From assembly GCA_015179045.1 (NCBI GenBank), contig WHUZ01000033.1, positions 186,001 to 250,000 on the forward strand: a stretch of 64,000 bases of DNA, written 5' to 3'. The position numbers and the translations under genes were made by a program. The stretch is from Kalaharituber pfeilii. Taxonomy: Eukaryota; Ascomycota; Pezizomycetes; Pezizales; Pezizaceae. How positions within the stretch are numbered: the first letter of the stretch is position 1; each line of letters starts with the position of its first letter. Shown here one piece after another: positions 22,560 to 31,830 of the stretch. The notes under the pieces were generated by a model. It was not told the origin of the DNA. It was given only the letters and a program-made list of their open reading frames with translations, and did not search any database.

Positions 22560-22965
22560 GAATGCAGCTAGAAAACGAGAGCTGGCGAAGGAGAGCTGGC
22601 GGAGAGCCAGCGTAGGAGAGCTGGCGAAGGAGAGCCAGCGAAGGAGAGCTGGCGAAGGAGAGCTGGCGAAGGAGAGCCGGCGAAGGAGAGCTGGCGAAGG
22701 AGAGCTGGCGAAGGAGAGCCGGCGAAGGAGAGCCGGCGAAGGAGAGCCGGCGAAGGAGAGCTTGCGAAGGAGAGCCGGCGAAGGAGAGCTTGCGAAGGAG
22801 AGCCGGCGAAGGAGAGCCGGCGAAGGAGAGCCAGCGAAGGAGAGCTGGCAAAGGAGAGCTGGTGAAGGAGAGCCAGCGAAGGAGAGCTGGTGAAGGAGAG
22901 CCAGCGAAGGAGAGCTGGTGAAGGAGAGCCAGCGAAGGAGAGCTGGCGAAGGAGAGCTGGAGAAC
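22560..22965. repeat. 15-bp minisatellite inside the Tc1 element
   Basis: About 26 tandem copies of AGCTGGCGAAGGAGA and the variant AGCCGGCGAAGGAGA or AGCCAGCGAAGGAGA. The unit is a multiple of three, so it reads as LSFAGSPSPAL-type repeats in phase with the transposase. I take it as non-coding. Confidence 0.95.
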
Positions 22966-23296
22966 AAGAGTGCTTAAGCTATAATGTGGGGTTGAATGCG
23001 GGGTTGACCAGCTTGTTATGCATAGTAATGCATATTTCGTGTGCATATGCGCCAAGCTACGCTATTCCAAAAACGGAAGGTGGAAATTACTTTTCTGCCA
23101 CACCTCCGTATAGCAAATATTATTTGTATGGAGACAGGGGGGTAAGTGCCTGGCAATTCCTGTCTGGTCCGGTATTCTTAGTGCGTCCAGTATAGCAAGA
23201 GGGTTTTGTATGGGAGCGGTATGTAGCAACCTGAGAGTATCCGGTATAGCAAGGTTTCCGGTACAACGAGGTCCGGTATAGCAAGGGAAAACTGTA

Positions 23297-24162
23297 GTAC
23301 ATATCTGATTTTTTAATTAAACCACATGTTGGAACTGAATTACGACTAATAGTTGAAGACTATTGTTCTCGTGCCCAGACTATTATTTTCGGCTTGCGCC
23401 TTGGCTCGGCCATAGTGTTTTTGTTGAAGAATATTCTATTTCCTATACCGATTATATCCTCTTCACCGTCTGAATCCGCTGCTATGCGCAACCTCATTCC
23501 GCACCAATGATTGTTTAGTTGGGTACGAAGGTACTTCCTGAATTTTGCTGCATAAATAGGGCCGTTTTGGGACGCATATTTGGGGTTATTCTGAAGGAAT
23601 CAATCAACTGTATCCCACCGCAATTTAGCTCGTAATCTGTAGTTTACCACAGTTTTTGCTGTCATTCTTGGCAGCATTCAGGACGGGTACGACTCCCTGG
23701 TTCCATGTACAAATGTAGAACATCACTAAACAAGCATACTGGATTCAACTTCGAGTTTAGACAGCACCTTACAGTGTGTCGTGCTATATGACTGTTTACC
23801 GGTTGTAAAGATATTCGCGGTGCTGAGGGGGGCAAGAACGAAATATAGAAAAATATCTACGAAGTAGCAATTTGCGTCGGGACTGGCAGTGACTTGTCGG
23901 TTAGAAATCTCTAAAACGGGTACTTGCTGTAACTAGTGTGGTATGATGTAACTATAAGATTAATCGCAACGTATATCGTGAAAAATGCTATTGCCTCAAG
24001 TCGGTCGGGAAATACATGTCCTTACAATTCCTGATATCACTACGAATGGTTCACGAGACTGCTGTACATAAACACCTAACCAGACTAATAAACACCTTTC
24101 GTTTCACATCACCGGAGCAAAAGACTATAACCTTCAGCTGGACAGGAAGGAGCAAAAGAAGA
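23297..24162. other. Spacer, no gene
   Basis: Contains the dispersed repeat TGTTCTCGTGCCCAGACTAT at 23364-23412. Nothing else recognised. Confidence 0.45.
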
Positions 24163-24260
24163 TGGCTGTGCACGGAATCGAACCGCGATTGTATCGGGCC
24201 GTTCAGGCTTCCGAATTGGAATGTCCACAACGATACGTGCTACCATTACACCACACAACC
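24163..24260 (-). tRNA. tRNA-His (GTG), intron ~27 nt, copy 3
   Basis: Exonic sequence as in copies 1 and 2. A73 is at 24163, anticodon at 24226-24228, intron about 24198-24224, which contains a TTCCAATTCGGAA palindrome. TTTT follows on the minus strand. Confidence 0.93.
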
Positions 24261-24408
24261 ATTGCTTGGTTAGTATAACTGGGCCCTCTGCACCTCATGA
24301 CAAGCTCTCTCATGATTATTACACACGAGAAATGCTTAATTTAGTAATAGTTGGTGAGAGTGCCTTCTCCAGAGAGTCTTGTTTGTCACATTCCGGCTAC
24401 ATAGTCTG

Positions 24409-24451
24409 TTTTTTTTTTTTTTTATATCAGCAATCGCGTGCCGCCCTATGG
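24409..24451 (-). mobile_element. 43-bp LINE 3'-tail micro-insertion (type A)
   Basis: T-run, then ATATCAGCAATCGCGTGCCG and CCCTATGG, the complement of the type A tail. Perfect 10-bp repeats ACATAGTCTG flank it at 24399-24408 and 24452-24461. Confidence 0.8.
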
Positions 24452-24515
24452 ACATAGTCTGGTTGGTAAAGGTGCATTCTGGCCAAAACTCCCCTCTCAA
24501 CCTCGGCTAGGATCA

Positions 24516-26000
24516 GGAATGTCTCTGTCCAGTCACTTTCTGACTGGACGGAAGCCGGGATAAGTGTCGCTAAACGATACAAGCGACCGCTAATCTACTA
24601 GTACGTACAATCCAATTGAAATGTAGAAATTGTATTGAAAGGCTTTGAATGATGCCTCTCACACTGCCTCATCTCCAACTATTGCTCACATCATATTGCC
24701 TCATGTGCACCTCACACCAAGCACAAAAAAAACAACAATGTCTGCATTTCTCCTACGTGCGTGTGAGCTCATGAGGGCAGGTTACACTGTATTGTATCGA
24801 CACGCTAAAGCATGAATGGCAAGCTGCATAATCTCCTACATATGAAGCTTCTGATTCCACCGGAGATATTGGAAATGTTGTATGTACTATATACTCAATT
24901 ATTCTCCTATTTTGTTATTCCTTGTCACCATATTTTATCCTCTTGAGAAGTCAATACCATTATCACTAATTCATCTTCATTAGCATCTTGACAAGTCAGC
25001 ATGGGACTCACATTAACAACGGACTATGAAGCTTGATACCACCAAGGCCTCATTTATCTGCACTGCTTGGTTAGACAACATGCAATCTCAAGAGCTATTT
25101 CACTGCGCAATCTGCTTACATACAGTGCAAGAATTGCAAAGTAACTTGAAAACTCCAAGCACTGCTTTATCTTCTCCAGAACCAAGTCCCCGGACACAGT
25201 TCGAATAGCATCTGACATACTGACCTCACGTAGCCCAAAACCTGAAGGTATTGCTGTACCTCTACTCATGGGCATTCTGGCACTGAGGTAGCTGAAGTGG
25301 ATCTAGCTAAATGTTAGGCTTTCAACAGTGCGATAATGTTGCTGGTAATCACACTCAGGAATGTTATTGTTCTGCACTCACATAGGAAGGCGGCGGAAGT
25401 GCCCGAGTTGGCTAAACATCAAGAGATGCCCAGAGTACGATGACACAGACAACTGCACTCACACGGTCTGGTGGTAACCACAGTACCAATGGAAAGAATA
25501 AGGCTAAACACGGGTAGCAGCGCTACTCATCAGTAGGAGTATATGGTGATGCCTATATATGTTAAGGAAGCGAGCTCATATTTAGCAAGCGAGATGTGCA
25601 TGTATAGGCTCAGTTGGAAGGCGAAGGTGGTCTATAAATTGATGTATATGGGCACAAAAGTAAGCAGGGACAGACATAGATACGCAGACAGACAGACCAG
25701 ACATGCACAGACAAGACAATTGATTACTCTTCTTTTATGATCCTTTCCTTGACATTTGACCATTGAGACTGCCCTTGAGACTTCGTTCCACCAGCTCTAG
25801 ATACCGGTACCCTGTACAAGACAGTGTATGCTGTTGAGCCTTCATTTCAACAGGAGATTGGAATAAGTGGATCGATGTAGCCATGGATGCGGGCATGGGT
25901 TGTACGTACTAGTAGATTAGCAGTCGCTTTAAATATATATAGTTAGCGCCACTGATCCTGGCTTCTGTCCAGTCAGGAAGTGACTGGACAGAGACATTCC
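24516..26000. mobile_element. 1485-bp element with ~95-101 bp terminal inverted repeats (MULE-like)
   Basis: The left arm, 24516-24610, begins GGAATGTCTCTGTCCAGTCA and ends CTACTAGTACGTACAA. It matches the complement of 25900-26000 with scattered differences. Flanks GGCTAGGATCA (24505-24515) and GGCTAGGACCG (26001-26011) match at 9 of 11 positions. Long inverted repeats with a 9-11 bp duplication point to Mutator-like elements; an 8-bp hAT duplication (GGCTAGGA) is the alternative. Within each arm, GTCCAGTCA...TGACTGGAC is itself a hairpin. The interior has only short frames (for example 25026-25208), so it is non-autonomous. Confidence 0.8.
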
Positions 26001-26011
26001 GGCTAGGACCG

Positions 26012-26630
26012 CACGACTGGCAGATGCTGTCGAGAATCTCATTTCTAAATCCCTTTGATAATACCGACCCTTGCGACTGAATACTTAACCGGACGATGGA
26101 TATGCTCTCTATTGTTTATATCCCAGGCTAAGTGAGAGCTTACTGGCCTGGGGATTCAAGGTTGTGGGCTGGAAAGCACCTGCAGCTCACTCAGGACATC
26201 ATATGAAATACACGACACCGAGACAGTGATGGGCTTGTGTTATGTATTGTCCTTTGTAAGCTACATTTCCCCCCAACGAAAGCCAGTACTAACGATTCCT
26301 CCCTAGTCCAGCAGTCTACATAATCCCAAACTTCAACGATGCCGAGCTATGAATGTACAACCAAATTTTGCAAATCGCTAAATGCCCGTGCGGAGTCCCC
26401 AAGAGAGCTGAAAAATTAATCAAACAAGAAGCAACAATTGTCGAAACTAACTATGCAAAATCCTTGACATGAAAGGAATATGAAGATGTTGATGTCCCAT
26501 GCAGATGGAAAATCAGCGGCTCTTTGTTAGAACTTTCCCTCCTTCCATCCATCCGGAATAGAACAAAGTCCACCAAAGCATTGCCTACGATCTTGGACAC
26601 TAATACACACAGGAGTGTTTCATCGTGTAC
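26012..26630. other. Spacer / 3' flank of the 26.6 kb gene
   Basis: No gene seen. It is 3' of the minus-strand gene and probably includes its untranslated end. Confidence 0.4.
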
Positions 26631-27900
26631 CTAGAATGACGTTGAGGGCCCAAATACTCCACAGGCACTCTCCTTTGGAACACGAGGCCACGGTGTTGGT
26701 ACACGCTTACGCAATTTCTTTGCGGGGTGCATGCGTGTTGGTGTATATGGGAAGTCCGCTTCTGGAAGTGCGACATGGGAGTCTCCGTCTTCAATGAATT
26801 CTTCAAATCTTCTTTTGCTTGTCGCAGCTCGTTGAGCTGGTTCGACCAGCACAGCCTCTTTAGCCTTGCGAGAGAGACGTTCGGTTAGTGCAGTTGAAGC
26901 TGGTGTAACATCGTTCAGCGTCACTGTTTCATCTTTCTTTTCGCGAGTGAGGGTGGGCTCGAGATCACGGTGAGGCGGCACCTGTGTTTGCTTTGCTTTA
27001 ACTTTTGAGCAGTCAATGGATTATTGTTAGGAATAATTACCTTAGGAAGTCGATGTCTGCCAGGCTTGAGAACCTGTTGGAGATATCCACTTTCTTTGGA
27101 ATGTCCCACTCCTGCAGGCGCTTGTGGCGAGTACAGTGACAGCATATGGAGATTCTGAATTGCACGCAAAGCAGGGCCTTTTACCAGTGGTTCTAATACT
27201 GGTGGTCGCTCCTTCTGCTTTCCTGTCATACGATAGTTCAGGCCCATAGTTTTTTGGTGTATATACATCTCAGCAACCCAGTAGGTGTGTGAAATTTGGC
27301 GTGGTGAAGCCCTGCGTTGATGAAGTGTTAGACATAGCGTTGCATATGCTCCCAACAAACAATGAAAAAGGACGGCATACTTTGAGTACAATTGTCTCTC
27401 CATATTAGATTTTCCTTCAGACGGGCTTTGAAAAATGAAGTCTTCAATGTTCTGACGCCTGCGTGCATCTTCTGGAGTGCTAAAATATCGCTTCGACCTT
27501 TCTTTGGTGTTGAAGAGTGTGACTCATCCTCTGTTTTGAATTAGCAACAAATTGTGGACATTGGATGATGTAAGGTGCGTTCTTTACCTGAAGCATGATA
27601 GCCTTGCTCACTCTTTGAATAGCGCCTGTCGTCCATCTCATCTTCCTTGTGACCGCTACTTCTGGACTTTCCCCATTGAGTGGGGATGTTTGATGAACAA
27701 AAGGGATCGGGAGGAGGGTATGCACAAACTATAGACTCCTCGCGATGTTGGTGGACCGCTAGTGGGGAAATACCATCGGAATCAATTTCCCATGATGGAG
27801 GCGCAGGAATGCCTGAATGAGTAACATTTGCATCCTCATCTGTGGACACAGCAGGTGGCAGAGGTTGCGTATCGACGTCCATACTCATCGATCTCGGCAT
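26631..27900 (-). CDS. Conserved-looking hypothetical protein, four exons, 351 aa
   Basis: Model on the minus strand: 27900-27588, 27501-27381, 27311-27041, 26981-26631. Introns of 86, 69 and 59 nt are GT...AG and keep the frame. Exon 1 begins MPRSMSMDVDTQPLPP and is acidic and Pro/Ser-rich. Exons 2-3 carry the most ordered part: RYFSTPEDARRRQNIEDFIF, then QISHTYWVAEMYIHQKTMGL and LVKGPALRAIQNLHMLSLYS. Exon 4 is charged, with RRFEEFIEDGDSHVALPEAD, then a basic KKLRKRVPTPWPR end that may be a nuclear localisation signal. No transmembrane segment or signal peptide. I do not recognise the family. The acceptor of intron 1 (27502) is the least certain; it was chosen because it joins the frames. 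Confidence 0.68.
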
Positions 27901-30481
27901 ACTTTTGAGAGGATCTTGCTTGATTCCGAGAGATATTGCACCGGCGGTTGTCTACACCAATTGGGTTTGCTTATGCCCCGTTTAGCTAATGAGAGTGAGT
28001 AGGAAAGACGTGGGTGAAGCGCTCACGAAGTTGCAGCAGATTATGTAGACAACAACTACAGCCAGATTAGAATCGAAGGATGGTGTGGAAAAGCGTAGTG
28101 GATAGGATCAAAGAGAGAAGAGTTGTGGAATGGAGGATGATTAAGTGACTTGACCTGATGGTATTTGATACCTCCGTTTGTTATTGGATGTGTTCTGTGA
28201 CTGCTAGTGAAGTAGATACCAAGAACTCTACCCTAGTGGCCATCTACACAAGCTTTTGTTGAACGCTAGCGTTCATGTTGCAACTGCACAAATGATCTTG
28301 TTCATCTCAGGAACAGCTTTTTCATATCAATATAGCTGCAGCATGGCAACGCTTGGGCGAATGCGGCATCTACATAGGGCACCCTCTGGGCAGTCTTAAT
28401 CCCAATTGAAACACTTAAGTTTTCCAGACAACAAATTGCGCAGCTAGGGTGAAAGTTTTTCGTAGGGGGTCTGATGACTAAGTGCAATCCCATTCAATCT
28501 ATGCAGCTTTTTATCCCCCTTGATACGATATTAGCCTACTTGGCTTCATAGTCTTCAGCCTTGTTATATTGCTCTCATCTTGTTCCAGTTGATCTCGACG
28601 CCAGGTATAATGACATTGGCACAACGCGCGGGTGCCACATGGGCGTCAGGCTCAGATACAAGTACACCCGAAAATATGCGCATCACGGCTCCGCTGCTTT
28701 GTCTCCAGGGATCCCGGCAATCAAGATGGAGGTTAGAGTTAGAGTAGTCTTTCATGCACATACGTCTAAATTCATGATCGAAGCCCAACCAGGATGCAGC
28801 TTTGTGGGCACGCCCATACTGGTTTGGTCATATATTCCAATATCAAGTAGGAGAGCTGGCTAAGCATGCCGTTGTGCTGTAGCATTAGGTTTTACTGTAC
28901 AATGGCATGGATGATGAGGTCTTTTAGGTATCTAAGTTGTTGAGTTTTGGGTAGAAAGAGATGATTGTTATTCCTTCGTAGAGAGAGTAGCCAAAGTAAT
29001 ACACCTATATACATAGAGCATGAGGTTGCTCTCGGGCCCTTACCACCCTTTATCACGGACCTCTCTGATATCCGACACCTCCGACACTCCGACATTACTG
29101 TAGATCTCTAACATAAGTACAGTATATACAAGTAATCATACTCGATCGTCGTACTGACCACCCTTCGCTCTATCATCTATCCCAAGCCTTTCCTCTCCTC
29201 CATCACCCTCTAAATCAAAGCAAAAAAACAACCAACTCCCTAGCTTGTGAGGCTCGAACTCACGGCTTTTGGATACCACAACTTAATGACTCCGGTGTAA
29301 GTTGACAGATGGTGTCCACTACTGCCTGTCGATGGACCGGAGCGGTGGGAGCTTGCGGAACGAATGTGCGACTCCTAATGCGAGAGCGTGCGTGTGACAA
29401 AACGGAAGAAGAGATGCTTAGTTGTAAACTATCTATTCAGAACGCCACATATATACCCATATTCCTCACGTGCCGTCCTTGTCTCCACGTGCTCTGCGCG
29501 CCAAGCTTGCCCTTGCGTGTACTTGTCCATTCCGTCGCCTTCCCCACACCGAATGCCATCCTTTAATCATCCCTGAGTATTTCTGCGTAGGAAACAAGGA
29601 GAAAATTTGAGAACAGCCCTCTCCAGGGAAGTTTGGTCGTGTGGTCGTGTCAACCAGACTAGTGGTGTGATTGGTTCGATGGAGCAGGATTAACGGGATG
29701 GAGATGGGGAGGGGAGGTACGGAAGTCATGAGCGCGGGAGGGAAGGGGATAAGAAGGGGAAAGGCCAGCCCGGGCTGGGGAACTTGTGAATTACGATAAA
29801 GTGGACTAGGTGCCCTTTGAATGATCTGATTTCGGGTGCCGAGAATATTGGGGACGCAGCCTAGTCTCATACCAAGCCCCTAGGACGCAACCGAACTATT
29901 CCGATCTGAGTACCGGACTACGATCTGAGAATTGCACAGAAATGTTCAAAAGGGTATAGTCTAGGCAGCTTTATGTGCAAGCGCTAAAGTACATGCTGGT
30001 CACGAGACAGCTAGGCTTAATTCACACTAGGTGCGACTCATTGTCCCCCTCCGGAGGCCCGTGCAATCCAGACAAGTGCACATGAATCAATCGGGAACGA
30101 CAACCTTCATAAGACTGGAGCACCTGATCTCTTCCAGTTTTCTTCAGATTGAGTATTAGAGACTCTTGATTTCATCCAATGAATTCGAGGAGTTCGAGGG
30201 CGAGGAGAGAGGGCAAGTATAGTTACTACCAAGTAAGCTATAAGCATATGGTAGTTACATGGCTGAAACTTGATCGTTCACATGAGTGTAGAAAACATCT
30301 AGATACATCTATAGAGAAAAACAAAATTACACTTCAGAACTATGGACACAGATATGGGATTCGCATGTTACATATCCTTTTGACAATTTTGCGGGAAGGG
30401 AATTTTAAGGAAGAATGCGTTTGTATCCGAGGGGAATGAGGCTTACCCTGAACTTAGTCCTCACTGGAGAAGGACTGTTAC
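27901..30481. other. Upstream/intergenic region
   Basis: The first few hundred bases are the likely promoter of the 27900 gene. Frames at 28561-28863, 29309-29566 and 29466-29870 have no motif. A tRNA-like 3' half is listed separately. Nothing else recognised. Confidence 0.4.
29241..29300 (-). pseudogene. Possible tRNA 3'-half remnant
   Basis: On the minus strand CGTGAGTTCGAGCCTCAC is a well-formed T-arm (stem GTGAG/CTCAC, loop TTCGAGC) followed by AAGCTAG. I cannot find a matching 5' acceptor strand or D-arm within 120 bp. It could be a tRNA pseudogene or chance B-box. Confidence 0.35.
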
Positions 30482-30540
30482 TTTTTTTTTTTTTGATATA
30501 AATCACATGACCCCGCTTGCAGCTCCTCACCATGGCAGAG
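30482..30540 (-). mobile_element. Type B retro-tail remnant
   Basis: T-run, then GATATAAATCACATGACCCC and GCTTGCAGCTCCTCACCATG, the complement of type B. No duplication found. The CCATGG of the tail supplies an ATG (30534) that opens a 72-codon Pro-rich frame to 30750 on the plus strand. I do not treat that frame as an established gene. Confidence 0.55.
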
Positions 30541-31752
30541 CCCCTGGGAGGCAAGAATATCTACCAAGCACCTCCTCCTCCACCGCCAGCTCTACATACG
30601 AGCCTGGCATCCCCGGCAATAAACATAAACTACGCCTTTCCTCCGCCGCCAAACGAAAAAACTTCCTCCCCTCCCCGCCCGCTTCCACAAAAGTATTCCC
30701 GAAAAGTTTGCATAAAGGAAAAGACCCCTCCTCCTCCCCCCTACGCCTGAATCAGCAAAAATGGGAGAAAGAGCCGAGTGAAGAAGAAGAAGGACTACAG
30801 TAGAGCGGTGGGATGCAGGGCAGGGTGGATGAAGTGAGCCCGCTAATCCAAGCATACTCAATAAGTCCTGTTGAAAAATTCCATTCACTGCACATTCCCA
30901 AAGAAACAGCTCACAGAATCCTTTTCCGCCCCCGGGTGCAAGACAGCTACTACCTCAATCCTCAACGAGTGCTCAAGCACAAAGACCGCATAACGAAGAT
31001 TACTTCATCCCCGCATCCCATGGCCACGGTGAGGGGGGGCTAATGGTCCTTGATGTCCCAGTCCGGTGGGGACATTTTTTTCTTTTTGTTTCTTACAAAG
31101 GACTTGTATTTTTTTTTTTTTTTTGACTTTTTCTTTGGTTTTGGTTTTGGGCAACGGCGGAGAGGGAAGAGTGAAAAAGGGCAATCGCAGATGGCGGAAG
31201 ATGAAGGTTGGGAGGGGATATACACAGACAGCAGCAGAACAGAAAGAAGGCAGAACTGGCGTAAGACTTTGGCAGGCCGGCAGGAGAAGAATCCTCTACA
31301 TGGGAACCGGAGCGACGGTCAATGACGCAACCTTTTTTTTTTCCTCTTTTTTGCCCAGTCAGATACGGTACGGTATATACAACCTTGCTTACATACCACA
31401 AACTCACAAGACACACACATCCACGAACTTCAAAATTTTAAACAATACAATTCCCATACATTAACATAAACTTTCAATCCAAATTAAAATATACACTCAC
31501 AAAAGACTTATCAAGTACATAACATACGTAACAGAACAAAAAGTGTCAGAAGAAGGGGGGAAAGAAAACACATAACAAAAAATTAATAAATAAATAAACT
31601 AATACAAATAAAATGCTCAAAGCCAAAAGCAAAGAATAAAAACACATACAAAGATATCCCTTTTCGTAGGAAAAAGAAAAAAAGCTTGAAACAAGACCTT
31701 ACCCACTTCCACAACCCCCCGACACCACGATAAAAAGAAATCACATCACCTC
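30541..31752. other. Spacer and 3' flank of the Gln-rich gene
   Basis: Pro/Ser-coding frames at 30507-30803 on the plus strand are low-complexity. From 31040 the sequence is rich in T- and A-runs and is probably 3' untranslated sequence of the minus-strand gene. A C/T-poor block at 31420-31700 is A-rich. Confidence 0.4.
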
Positions 31753-31781
31753 CTAGCTAAACCATCCCCACACCCCCTTCT

Positions 31782-31789
31782 TCTGCTGT

Positions 31790-31823
<34 letters not shown>

Positions 31824-31830
31824 GCTGCGT
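31782..31830. repeat. CTG/TTG (CAG/CAA) triplet repeat
   Basis: About 16 triplets encoding C-terminal poly-Gln of the minus-strand protein. Confidence 0.85.

Larger units (their letters stand above)
20498..23294 (-). mobile_element. Complete Tc1-type DNA transposon, 2797 bp
   Basis: Inverted ends CAGTTTTCCCTTGCTATACC (20498) and GGTATAGCAAGGGAAAACTG (to 23294) are flanked by TA (20496-20497, 23295-23296). CCGGTATAGCAAGG modules repeat inside both ends. A further inner pair, about 20735-20800 versus 23040-23112 (around CCACCTTCCGTTTTCGGAA), shows that inverted-repeat homology reaches some 300 bp inward. The element carries a spliced DD34E transposase on the minus strand and a 15-bp minisatellite between the transposase start and the right end. 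Sharp ends and an almost open transposase suggest recent insertion. Confidence 0.9.

Noticed and set aside
22515..23055. Long minus-strand open frame encoding LSFAGSPSP-type repeats as an N-terminal extension of the transposase
   Set aside because: It is the translation of a 15-bp minisatellite; the transposase homology starts at the Met at 22476, and nothing upstream looks like protein.
30534..30750. Pro-rich 72-aa protein starting at the ATG of a type B tail
   Set aside because: Low complexity, no splice or promoter support, and its start codon belongs to a retrotransposed tail.
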